A stretch of DNA of 5,566 nucleotides from Acidimicrobiia bacterium (GTDB lineage Bacteria; Actinomycetota; Acidimicrobiia; IMCC26256; PALSA-555). Each line of letters starts with the position of its first letter. Positions within the stretch are counted from its first letter, which is position 1. The notes beneath the pieces were generated by a model. It made no database searches. It was given only the letters and a program-made list of their open reading frames with translations, and had not been told where the DNA came from. The DNA is taken from NCBI GenBank assembly GCA_017853455.1, contig JAFMJM010000169.1:1-5566 (forward strand), in the 5' to 3' direction. This document shows positions 1 to 5,566 of the stretch, piece after piece. A program made the position numbers and the translations under genes.

Positions 1-179
1 TCACGGAACGGGTGTTCTCGCGTCCCGGCATGGGGACCCTGCTGCTCACCTCGCTCCGCGACGGTGACACGGCGATGCTCATTCCCTGGATGATGGTGGT
101 GGGCATCGCCGTCATCGGGTTCAACCTGATCGCCGACGTGGCCTACGCGGCCCTCGACCCCCGGGTGCGCGTCACGTGA
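1..179 (+). CDS. DppB/OppB-like ABC transporter permease, C-terminal fragment (5' end outside window)
   Basis: This is the last 58 codons of a reading frame entering from the left edge (codons begin at position 3) and ending with TGA at 177-179. The translated tail starts TERVFSRPGMGTLL, which matches the conserved end of DppB/OppB-type permeases: an E-x-V-F-S-x-P-G-x-G segment, then a last hydrophobic helix (about MLIPWMMVVGIAVIGFNLIADVAY) and the short family ending in which an ALDPRVR motif precedes the stop. In the family, this inner-membrane subunit pairs with the DppC-type subunit to form the translocation path for peptides, nickel chelates or similar solutes. The next gene overlaps or follows at once, so the two are one operon. 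The substrate cannot be told from this fragment. Confidence 0.93.
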   Translation, partial: TERVFSRPGMGTLLLTSLRDGDTAMLIPWMMVVGIAVIGFNLIADVAYAALDPRVRVT

Positions 180-194
180 TCGGCGACGTGCTCG

Positions 195-200
195 AGGAGG
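195..200 (+). promoter_or_regulatory. Shine-Dalgarno sequence AGGAGG for the DppC-like gene
   Basis: AGGAGG lies 11 bases before the ATG at 212, a slightly long but usable spacing. It sits downstream of the competing GTG start at 176, which itself has no purine-rich sequence before it. This site is the reason for choosing the ATG. Confidence 0.55.
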
Positions 201-211
201 CGACCGGCGCC

Positions 212-1108
212 ATGACCACCCGGCCCAGCGCCGGCTGGTGGCGGCGGCTGCTCCGGCGTCCGGTGGCGGTCGTCGGCCTGGTGGTGCTGACGGTGTTGGT
301 CCTGGCCGCCCTGTTCGCACCGTTGCTGACTCCGTACAGCCCCGCCCCGACCCTCAGTCGGGCAGTGCTGGCCGAGGCGCGCCAGGGTCCGTCGTGGCAG
401 CACCCGTTCGGTACCGACAAGCTGGGCCGCGACCAGTTGACCCGAGTCCTCTACGGACTGCGGGTGTCGCTCGTGGTGGGCGTCGGCGTGGCCCTGGTGT
501 CGGTCGTCGTCGGTGTGGCCATCGGGGCGTGGGCCGGATGGCGGCGGGGCTGGGTCGACGCCGTCCTGATGCGGATCACCGACCTGTTCCTCGTGGTGCC
601 CGGGCTCGTGGTGCTGCTCATCGTCGCGAGCAACCCCGAGCCGACGTTCTTCGGCTGGTTCGCCCTGCCACCAGCGACCGGGGTGGTGGGCATGGTCCTC
701 ATCATCTCGGCGCTCGGGTGGATGCCGATGGCCCGGATCGTGCGGGGCGAGTTCCTGTCGCTGCGCGAACGGGAGTTCGTCGACGCCTCGGTCACGTCGG
801 GCGCGGGCGGCGTGCGGATCGTGGTGACCCACCTCCTGCCCAACGTGATCGGCCCGATCGTCGTGTTCGCCACCCTGGCGGTGGGGTGCGCCATCCTCGA
901 GGAGTCCGTGCTGTCGTTCCTCGGCGCGGGCATCCAGCCGCCCGCCGTCTCCCTCGGCCAGATGATCTCCGACGCCGAGGACACCGTCGGCACCAGTCTG
1001 TCGTACCTGATCCTCTACCCCGGTCTCGTGCTGTTCGCCCTGGTGCTGGCGGTGAACCTGGTCGGCGACGGTCTCCGTGACGCCCTCGATCCGAAGGCCG
1101 ACCGGTGA
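212..1108 (+). CDS. DppC/OppC-like ABC transporter permease
   Basis: This is the second membrane subunit of a peptide/nickel-type ABC importer. From the ATG at 212 it is 298 residues, a normal family length. It has an N-terminal helix (VAVVGLVVLTVLVLAALFAPLL), then the DppC hallmark HPFGTDKLGRD, about five more hydrophobic segments, and the EAA coupling loop (REFVDASVTSGAGGVRIVVTHLLPN) that docks on the ATPases. It ends with the usual GDGLRDALDPK. The start is uncertain. A GTG at 176 in the same frame would add 12 residues and overlap the previous stop as GTGA, like the later junctions, but has no Shine-Dalgarno sequence. The ATG at 212 is preceded by AGGAGG at 195-200, so I prefer it. The stop overlaps the GTG start of the first ATPase gene. 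Confidence 0.94.
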   Translation: MTTRPSAGWWRRLLRRPVAVVGLVVLTVLVLAALFAPLLTPYSPAPTLSRAVLAEARQGPSWQHPFGTDKLGRDQLTRVLYGLRVSLVVGVGVALVSVVVGVAIGAWAGWRRGWVDAVLMRITDLFLVVPGLVVLLIVASNPEPTFFGWFALPPATGVVGMVLIISALGWMPMARIVRGEFLSLREREFVDASVTSGAGGVRIVVTHLLPNVIGPIVVFATLAVGCAILEESVLSFLGAGIQPPAVSLGQMISDAEDTVGTSLSYLILYPGLVLFALVLAVNLVGDGLRDALDPKADR

Positions 1109-2103
1109 GCACCGGAACCCGGACACCGGTGCTCGAGGTGACCGACCTGGTCGTGGAGGTCGCCGGTGCGCGCCGACACGATCCCGGCGTCCGCCTGGTC
1201 GACGGCGTGTCCCTGCGGATCGACGGCGGTGAGACCGTGGCGTTGGTGGGGGAGTCGGGGGCGGGCAAGACGATGATCGCCCTGGCGGTCATGCAGTTGC
1301 TCCCCCCACGGGTGCACATCACCGGTGGTTCGATCCGCCTCGACGGGACCGAACTGGTCGGGGCGTCGACCGAGGTGGTCCGGGCGGCCCGGGGCTCCCG
1401 GATGGCGATGGTGTTCCAGGACCCGATGTCGTCGCTGCACCCGGCGTACCGGGTGGGGGACCAGGTCGCGGAGGTGCTGACCGCCCACGACGTGCTGCCG
1501 GACCGTCGGGCCGCACGGGACCGAGCGGTCGAGCTCCTGGCGTCGGTCGGCATCCCCGACGCGCCGTCCCGGGCCCGGGAGTACCCGCACCAGTTGTCGG
1601 GCGGCATGCGGCAACGGGTGATGATCGCCATGGCGATCGCCGACGACCCCCACCTGTTGATCGCCGACGAGGCCACGACGGCCCTCGACGTCACGGTGCA
1701 GGCCCAGGTGCTCGACGTGCTGCGCGCTGCGCAACGGCGGACCGGGGCGGGGATGCTGGTCGTCACCCACGACCTGGGGGTGGTGGCGGGCCTCGCCGAC
1801 CGGGTGGTGGTGTGCTACTCAGGTCGGATCGTCGAGGAGGGCCCGGTCGACACGGTGCTCCGTGCGCCCCGGCACCCCTACACCGAGGGCCTCCTGGCCG
1901 CCGTCCCCCGACTCGATCCCGACGCCCCGGCTCCCGTGCCGATCCCGGGTCAGCCGCCCGACCCCGCCGCCCGCCCGGCGGGTTGCGCCTTCCGCGACCG
2001 CTGTCCCCAGGCCGACGCCGAGTGTGCGACGACGCGGCCGGACCTCTCCGTCGGCGGCCCCGACCTCCGGGTCGCCTGTCACCACCCGGTGGGTGGGCGA
2101 TGA
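1105..2103 (+). CDS. DppD/OppD-like ABC transporter ATP-binding protein
   Basis: This 332-residue cytoplasmic ATPase would power the transporter. In order it shows Walker A GESGAGKT (49-56), Q-loop Q105 in VFQDPMSS, signature LSGGMRQ (164-170), Walker B LLIADE (184-189) with the catalytic glutamate, and the switch histidine H222 in VVTHDLG, so it should be hydrolysis-competent. After about residue 255 comes the oligopeptide-transporter C-terminal region (RHPYTEGLLAAVP). It carries four cysteines at 294, 300, 307 and 325 (CX5CX6CX17C). In some OppD proteins such cysteines bind a [4Fe-4S] cluster; here that is inference. The GTG start overlaps the permease stop as GTGA, with only a weak AAGG upstream, suggesting coupled translation. 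Its own TGA overlaps the next ATG. Confidence 0.96.
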   Translation: MSTGTRTPVLEVTDLVVEVAGARRHDPGVRLVDGVSLRIDGGETVALVGESGAGKTMIALAVMQLLPPRVHITGGSIRLDGTELVGASTEVVRAARGSRMAMVFQDPMSSLHPAYRVGDQVAEVLTAHDVLPDRRAARDRAVELLASVGIPDAPSRAREYPHQLSGGMRQRVMIAMAIADDPHLLIADEATTALDVTVQAQVLDVLRAAQRRTGAGMLVVTHDLGVVAGLADRVVVCYSGRIVEEGPVDTVLRAPRHPYTEGLLAAVPRLDPDAPAPVPIPGQPPDPAARPAGCAFRDRCPQADAECATTRPDLSVGGPDLRVACHHPVGGR

Positions 2104-3107
2104 CGGCTCTCGTGGTGGAGGTCGTCGACCTCGTGAAGCACTTCCCGGTGCGCACCGGGACGTTCGAGCGCGCCGACGCCGACCGGGTGGTCCACGCCGT
2201 CGACGGGATCTCGTTCTCGGTCGGTCGCGGCGAGACGCTGGCGTTGGTGGGGGAGTCGGGCTGTGGCAAGACGACCACCGCCCGACTGCTCCTGCGCCTG
2301 CTCGAACCGACGTCGGGAACGATCCGCGTGGCGGGCGACGACGTCGGGCAGGCCCACGGCCGGGCCCTCGCCCCGTTGCGGAGCCGGGTGCAGATCGTCT
2401 TCCAGGATCCGACGGCGTCCTTCGACCCCCGCCGGCGGATCGGCGCCTCCGTGGCCGAGCCGTTGGTCGCCCAGGGACGACGGGGCGAGGTGTCGGCCGC
2501 GGTGCCCGAGTTGCTCCGGCTGGTCGGGCTCGACCCGGCCTTCGCCGATCGTTACCCGCACCAGCTGTCCGGCGGGCAGCGCCAGCGCGCCGCCGTCGCC
2601 CGGGCCCTGGCGGTCGGCCCCGACCTGGTGGTGCTCGACGAGCCGGTGAGCGCCCTCGACGTCTCCGTGCAGGCCCAGGTGCTCGACCTCCTGGCCGACC
2701 TCCAGGAGCGGCTCGGGACCGCCTACCTGCTGATCAGCCACGACCTGGCGGTCGTGCGCACCGTGGCCGACCGCGTGGCCGTCATGCACCTGGGGCGGAT
2801 CGTCGAGGACGGGACGGCGGCCCGGGTGTTCGCCGATCCGGTCCACCCCTACACCGAGGCGCTGCTCTCGGCGGTCCCCGATCCCGACCCGGTCCGGGAG
2901 CGGAGCAGGGAACGGATCGTGCTGGTGGGCGACCCGCCGAGCCCCGTCGACCCGCCGTCGGGCTGTCGCTTTCGGACCCGGTGCCCGGTGGTGGAGCCGG
3001 TCTGTGCCGTCACCGATCCGGATCTCGTCGCCATCGCCAGCGCCCACCGGGTGGCCTGCTCGGTGCGCGCTCCGGACGGACACCGGTCCGACGAGCCGAC
3101 TGGCTAG
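2100..3107 (+). CDS. DppF/OppF-like ABC transporter ATP-binding protein
   Basis: This is the second ATPase of the importer, 335 residues, expected to form a heterodimer with the DppD-like protein beneath the two permeases. Motifs are Walker A GESGCGKT (51-58), Q102 in VFQDPTAS, signature LSGGQRQ (156-162), Walker B LVVLDE (176-181), and switch H214 in LISHDLA. The C-terminal region has HPYTEALLSAVP and cysteines 289, 295, 302 and 320, with the same CX5CX6CX17C spacing as its partner. The frame is open upstream to about 1812, but those 96 codons lie inside the preceding ATPase gene and encode an Arg/Pro/Gly-rich sequence unlike the family. The ATG at 2100 gives the normal N-terminus (MTALVVEVVDLVKHFPV) and a coupled ATGA overlap. 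The TAG stop at 3105-3107 begins a likely promoter box for the next gene. Confidence 0.96.
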   Translation: MTALVVEVVDLVKHFPVRTGTFERADADRVVHAVDGISFSVGRGETLALVGESGCGKTTTARLLLRLLEPTSGTIRVAGDDVGQAHGRALAPLRSRVQIVFQDPTASFDPRRRIGASVAEPLVAQGRRGEVSAAVPELLRLVGLDPAFADRYPHQLSGGQRQRAAVARALAVGPDLVVLDEPVSALDVSVQAQVLDLLADLQERLGTAYLLISHDLAVVRTVADRVAVMHLGRIVEDGTAARVFADPVHPYTEALLSAVPDPDPVRERSRERIVLVGDPPSPVDPPSGCRFRTRCPVVEPVCAVTDPDLVAIASAHRVACSVRAPDGHRSDEPTG

Positions 3108-3110
3108 GTT
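3105..3110 (+). promoter_or_regulatory. Putative -10 box TAGGTT of a leaderless promoter for the LLM oxidoreductase gene
   Basis: TAGGTT fits the actinobacterial TANNNT -10 pattern. It ends six bases before the ATG at 3117, so if transcription began at that A, the box would span exactly -12 to -7, the geometry of leaderless transcripts. No Shine-Dalgarno sequence precedes the ATG: the intervening bases are GCCCCC. I see no clear -35 hexamer. The first three bases are also the stop codon of the preceding ATPase gene. Confidence 0.55.
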
Positions 3111-3116
3111 GCCCCC

Positions 3117-4106
3117 ATGACCCTTCCTCGCCTCTCCATCGGGCTCCCGCCCGGCCCGAACAACCTCGAGGTCGCCCGGGTGGCGTCCGAGCTCGGGTGC
3201 GCACGCATCTGGCTCTACGACTCCGCTGCCCTCTACGAGGACATCTGGATCTGGCTCGACCGGATCGCGCGAGACACCGACATCGACATCGGCACGGCGG
3301 TGCTGGTACCCAACCTGCGCCACGTGATGACGACGGCCTCCGCGATCGCCACGATCGAAGGTGCCCACCCGGGCCGCCTGGCCTGTGGGTTCGGCACCGG
3401 CGCCACCGCCCGCTGGGTGCTGGGCAAGGGCGCGCTGTCGTGGGCGACGACCCGCCGCTACGTCGAGACCCTCCGGGCGCTGCTCGCCGGTGAGGTCGTC
3501 GAGATCGACGGCGTCAAGACCCAGATGAACCACTACCCGGGGCTCGCTCCGGAGCGCCCGATCCGCACCCCGCTCCTCCTCAGTGCCTTCGGCAAGAAGG
3601 GCGTGGAGATCGCCAACGAGATCGCCGACGGCATCATCGACACCCTCGACGTGCCGCGCGACCTGGCCTGGCACGTGCGGATGTTCAACGGCACCGTGGT
3701 GACCGACGGCGAGGACCCCGAGTCCGATCGGGTCAAGGAGGCGTGCGCCCCGTGGCTGGTCGTGTCGTACCACGGCGCGTACACGATGAACCCCGACATC
3801 GTCGACAACCTCCCCAACGGCGCCGCCTGGCGGGCGTCGATCGAGGCCGCCCGCCCCGACGGTGAACGCCACCTCGCCGCCCACGAAGGCCACGTCACCC
3901 ACCTCACCGACCGCGACCGCGAGCTCGCCCTCGAGGGAGCGTGGTCGATGAAGGGTCCCGGGTTCACCTGGATCGGCACCCCGGACGAGATCCGCGCCCG
4001 CGCCGAGAAGGCTGCGGACGCAGGCGTCTCCGAGATCCTCTACACGCCGGCCGGACCCGACGTCGTCGGCGAGGTCCGGCGGATGGCCGAGGCGTTGGCG
4101 GGCTGA
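3117..4106 (+). CDS. LLM class F420/flavin-dependent oxidoreductase
   Basis: This 329-residue protein is a luciferase-like (bacterial luciferase/F420-dependent reductase) TIM-barrel enzyme of usual length. Recognisable parts are the N-terminal strand LSIGLPPG, ELGCARIWLYDS (26-36), the IGTAVLVPNLRHVMTTASAIATIE stretch (58-81), the glycine-rich PGRLACGFGTGATARWVLGK (85-104), the helix RRYVETLRALLAGEVVEIDG (113-132), and TPLLLSAFGKKGVEIANEIADGII (151-174). A late WIGTPDEIRARAEKAADAGVSEI (285-307) is also typical of the family. Members use F420H2 or reduced flavin for redox chemistry on varied small molecules. The layout recalls methylene-tetrahydromethanopterin-reductase-like members, but neither cofactor nor substrate can be fixed from sequence. 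The gene starts nine bases after the transporter operon with an apparent promoter of its own, and converges on a hydrolase gene. Confidence 0.92.
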   Translation: MTLPRLSIGLPPGPNNLEVARVASELGCARIWLYDSAALYEDIWIWLDRIARDTDIDIGTAVLVPNLRHVMTTASAIATIEGAHPGRLACGFGTGATARWVLGKGALSWATTRRYVETLRALLAGEVVEIDGVKTQMNHYPGLAPERPIRTPLLLSAFGKKGVEIANEIADGIIDTLDVPRDLAWHVRMFNGTVVTDGEDPESDRVKEACAPWLVVSYHGAYTMNPDIVDNLPNGAAWRASIEAARPDGERHLAAHEGHVTHLTDRDRELALEGAWSMKGPGFTWIGTPDEIRARAEKAADAGVSEILYTPAGPDVVGEVRRMAEALAG

Positions 4107-4117
4107 GTCGCCCGCCA
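4096..4117. terminator. Shared hairpin between convergent genes, possible bidirectional terminator
   Basis: TGGCGGGC (4096-4103) and GCCCGCCA (4110-4117) are perfect reverse complements, forming an 8-bp GC-rich stem with a 6-base loop TGAGTC. The loop contains the stop codon of the LLM oxidoreductase gene. For the opposing hydrolase transcript the stem begins two bases after its stop codon, a typical terminator position. Neither side has a T-tract, so it would be a U-less terminator of the kind proposed for GC-rich actinobacteria, or simply a structured 3' end. Confidence 0.5.
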
Positions 4118-4119
4118 CC

Positions 4120-5325
4120 TCACGGCTGGAAGAAGCAGGGGCTGGTCGCGCCCTTCGGCCGGGCGTCGAGGGGAACCTGCAGCTCCTCGACCGTCGGGCC
4201 GATCTCGGCCGCCAGGTCGTCGAGCGGCTCGAGGTCGAAGCCGTAGACCTCGGCGGCGTTGCCGGCCAGCACCTTGCGCAGGTCGGCCTCGTCCCAGTCG
4301 TGGAACGACAGACGCAGCGCTTCACGGGAGAACGGCGACGAGCCTTCGTGGTGGGGGTAGTCGCTGCCCCACATGACCTTGTCGACGCCGATCTGCTTGA
4401 GGGCATTGGCCTCACGCGGGCTCGGGAACGACGCCCCGATCCAGACGTTGCGCTGGAAGTACTCCGACGGAAGCATCGGCAGGACGGCGTCCGTGTCGAT
4501 GCCGAGCTCGCCCATGCGGCCGTTGGCGATCTGGTGGTGGAAGGCGTCCATCCGGCGCAGGGCGTCACCGAACCAGCCCGAGCCCTGCTCGGTGAAGATC
4601 ACCTTGAGGGTGGGGAAGCGCTCGAACACGCCCGACATGATCATGTGCCACAGGGCCCGGTTGCAGAAGAACGACGTCTCCATCGCGAACAGGAACGGCC
4701 GGATCTTGGTGTCGGGGTAGTTGGGCAGCCCGGTTCCACCGGAGTGGTGGGTCAGCGTCACGCCGAGCTCCTCGCAGACGGCCCAGAGGCGGTCGTAGTG
4801 CTCGGTGAACAGGGGGGAGATCCAGGGCGTGTCGGGGGAGACGCCCGGCAGGAGCATGTGCCGGATGCCCATCGAGTGGCAGGTGCGCACGTCGGCGATC
4901 GCCTCGTCGACGTCGTTGAGGAAGAACTGCCCGAGCCCGACCCGACGCTGGGGGTGCCGGGCCTGGAAGTCGGCCAGCCAGCGGTTGTGGGCCCGGATCC
5001 CGACCAAGCGGATCGGCAGGTCCTCGTTGGCCGGTGCCGGTGCGATCACCACGCCGGTGGGGAAGAACGGCGGGACCGTGTTGGGGAACACCACCTCGCC
5101 GGCCACGCCCTCGGTGTCGAGGTCGCCGTTGCGGCGGTCGTCGTCCCAGTTGCGGCTGCGGCCGTCGTCCTGGAGGTCACGGAACGGGTTGGAGTACTTG
5201 CCCCGCCAGGCGTCGAAGTCGTCGACGTACTCCTTCGGCAGGTACTCCCGGTACTCGGCGTGGCTGCCCCCGGCGTGGCAGTCGGACGAGATGATCGTGT
5301 ACCGGCGGGTGGCGGTGGTGGTCAC
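4120..5325 (-). CDS. Amidohydrolase-2 family (ACMSD-like) metal-dependent hydrolase
   Basis: This 401-residue protein looks like a TIM-barrel hydrolase or decarboxylase of the amidohydrolase-2 family, which includes ACMSD and gamma-resorcylate decarboxylase. Likely metal-site residues are D15 and H17 in IISSDCHAG, H193/H194 in LTHHSGG, E246 in VIFTEQGSGW, and D322 in MWGSDYPHHEG. Other family-like stretches are MGIRHMLLPG (152-161), ERFPTLKVIF (235-244) and KVLAGNAAEVYGFDL (351-365). No signal peptide is seen, so it is probably cytoplasmic. The start is a GTG at 5325-5323, supported by GAGGAG six bases upstream and a -10-like box further up. Its stop lies 13 bp from that of the convergent oxidoreductase gene, hinting that both may act on related small molecules. 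The substrate is unknown. Confidence 0.93.
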   Translation of the reverse strand: MTTTATRRYTIISSDCHAGGSHAEYREYLPKEYVDDFDAWRGKYSNPFRDLQDDGRSRNWDDDRRNGDLDTEGVAGEVVFPNTVPPFFPTGVVIAPAPANEDLPIRLVGIRAHNRWLADFQARHPQRRVGLGQFFLNDVDEAIADVRTCHSMGIRHMLLPGVSPDTPWISPLFTEHYDRLWAVCEELGVTLTHHSGGTGLPNYPDTKIRPFLFAMETSFFCNRALWHMIMSGVFERFPTLKVIFTEQGSGWFGDALRRMDAFHHQIANGRMGELGIDTDAVLPMLPSEYFQRNVWIGASFPSPREANALKQIGVDKVMWGSDYPHHEGSSPFSREALRLSFHDWDEADLRKVLAGNAAEVYGFDLEPLDDLAAEIGPTVEELQVPLDARPKGATSPCFFQP

Positions 5326-5331
5326 GGGGCG

Positions 5332-5337
5332 CTCCTC
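5332..5337 (-). promoter_or_regulatory. Shine-Dalgarno GAGGAG of the amidohydrolase gene
   Basis: On the minus strand GAGGAG stands six bases before the GTG at 5325-5323. It supports this non-ATG start and shows that this transcript has a leader, unlike the opposing oxidoreductase gene. Confidence 0.7.
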
Positions 5338-5354
5338 GATTCGGGCCTGCCCCG

Positions 5355-5360
5355 AGGCTA
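5355..5360 (-). promoter_or_regulatory. Putative -10 box TAGCCT of the amidohydrolase promoter
   Basis: TAGCCT on the minus strand fits TANNNT. Transcription starting about seven bases downstream would give a leader of roughly 22 bases containing the GAGGAG site. No good -35 hexamer is seen at the expected distance; that position is occupied by GC-rich inverted repeats. Confidence 0.4.
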
Positions 5361-5432
5361 GGACACGCCGGCCCGGACGGGCGCACCTGCCCGGGCGGTT
5401 GGGAACGGTCTGGGGAGTTTGGCCCGAAGGCT

Positions 5433-5445
5433 CCGACCCGGTCGG
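5433..5445. repeat. Perfect 6-1-6 inverted repeat upstream of tRNA-Leu
   Basis: CCGACC and GGTCGG flank a single C, a perfect inverted repeat. Its right arm lies 17 bases before the TACAAT box, where a -35 hexamer would be expected. It could be a small operator or chance in GC-rich DNA. Confidence 0.35.
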
Positions 5446-5462
5446 TCCGGCACTCCGGTCGC

Positions 5463-5468
5463 TACAAT
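5463..5468 (+). promoter_or_regulatory. Putative -10 box TACAAT of the tRNA-Leu promoter
   Basis: TACAAT differs from TATAAT at one base and stands out in otherwise GC-rich DNA. It ends 11 bases before the first base of the mature tRNA, so the transcript would carry only a few extra 5' bases for RNase P to remove. No TTGACA-like hexamer is found at 16-18 bases upstream. Confidence 0.6.
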
Positions 5469-5479
5469 CTCCGCTCCAC

Positions 5480-5566
5480 GTCGGAGTGGCGGAATCGGCA
5501 GACGCGCTAGCTTGAGGGGCTAGTGCCCGTAAGGGCGTGGGGGTTCAAGTCCCCCCTCCGACACCA
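5480..5566 (+). tRNA. tRNA-Leu, anticodon GAG
   Basis: This is a complete 87-base class II tRNA. The acceptor strands GTCGGAG (5480-5486) and CTCCGAC (5556-5562) pair perfectly. The anticodon stem CTAGC/GCTAG (5507-5511, 5519-5523) encloses loop TTGAGGG with anticodon GAG at 5514-5516, reading the leucine codons CUC and CUU. A long variable arm with stem GCCC/GGGC, typical of tRNA-Leu, follows. The T arm is GGGGG-TTCAAGT-CCCCC (5539-5555). Discriminator A at 5563 is the one leucyl-tRNA synthetase expects, and CCA is encoded at 5564-5566. The gene stops exactly at the window edge, so its terminator and any following tRNA cannot be seen. Confidence 0.98.

Noticed and set aside
143..1126. Open frame of 327 codons on the minus strand over the DppC-like gene
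   Set aside because: The translation is dominated by His, Gln, Asp and Gly from the antisense of a membrane protein, and the sense frame carries clear permease motifs.
1812..2099. N-terminal extension of the DppF-like ATPase
   Set aside because: The 96 extra codons overlap the motif-bearing end of the DppD-like gene and give an Arg/Pro-rich sequence. The ATG at 2100 starts the family-typical protein.
1238..2260. A 22-base identical stretch shared by the two ATPase genes (1238-1259 and 2239-2260), and another of 21 bases (1696-1716 and 2667-2687)
   Set aside because: They encode the shared Walker A approach and the VQAQVLD segment. This is conserved motif plus common codon bias between paralogues, not a mobile or recombination repeat.
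3077..3090. Small hairpin CGGAC-ACCG-GTCCG near the end of the DppF-like gene
   Set aside because: It has a stem of only five pairs inside coding sequence, no T-tract, and is followed at once by the next gene's promoter. I do not call it a terminator.
1862..3493. Open frame of 543 codons on the plus strand across three genes
   Set aside because: It is out of frame with both ATPases and the LLM gene, and its product is almost only Arg, Pro, Gly and Ala.
2079..4568. Open frame of 829 codons on the minus strand
   Set aside because: It lies antisense to three well-supported genes and overlaps the 3' part of a fourth. Its product is low-complexity, rich in Arg, Gly, Asp and His, and resembles no family. 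Long antisense frames are expected in such GC-rich DNA.
4300..5361. Open frame of 353 codons on the plus strand over the hydrolase gene
   Set aside because: It is antisense to a protein with intact amidohydrolase motifs, and the translation has no recognisable domain.
5431..5437. CTCCGAC, a copy of the tRNA 3' acceptor strand, upstream of the tRNA
   Set aside because: Seven bases only, and upstream of the likely transcription start, so it would not be in the RNA to compete for pairing.

Overview
The window is strongly GC-rich, with G or C at most third codon positions, GTG as well as ATG starts, and genes packed with 4-base overlaps. Together with an F420/flavin-type (LLM class) oxidoreductase and a leaderless-looking promoter (TANNNT ending 6 bases before an ATG), this suggests an actinomycetote, possibly of the Acidimicrobiia type. 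That placement is inferred from style, not from a marker gene.

Bases 1-3107 hold the 3' part of a peptide/nickel-type (Opp/Dpp) ABC transporter operon on the + strand. It contains the tail of a DppB-like permease, a complete DppC-like permease, a DppD/OppD-like ATPase and a DppF/OppF-like ATPase. The junctions overlap (GTGA near 176, GTGA at 1105, ATGA at 2100), so translation is probably coupled. Both ATPases have all the nucleotide-binding motifs and the same C-terminal four-cysteine pattern (CX5CX6CX17C). The solute-binding protein that would set substrate specificity is not in the window and may lie upstream.

Bases 3117-4106 encode an LLM-class oxidoreductase. Its likely -10 box begins with the stop codon of the ATPase gene before it. 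Bases 4120-5325 on the - strand encode an amidohydrolase-2 family (ACMSD-like) metal-dependent hydrolase. The two genes converge with 13 bp between their stop codons, and an 8-bp GC-rich hairpin across the junction could end transcription both ways. The pairing suggests small-molecule catabolism, but no substrate can be named.

Bases 5326-5479 form a short divergent promoter region, with -10-like boxes for the hydrolase (- strand) and the tRNA (+ strand) and small inverted repeats near both -35 positions. Bases 5480-5566 are a complete tRNA-Leu(GAG) with encoded CCA, ending exactly at the window edge. I saw no mobile element, CRISPR array or clearly new system. The region looks like ordinary core or metabolic DNA, with a few regulatory details worth checking.
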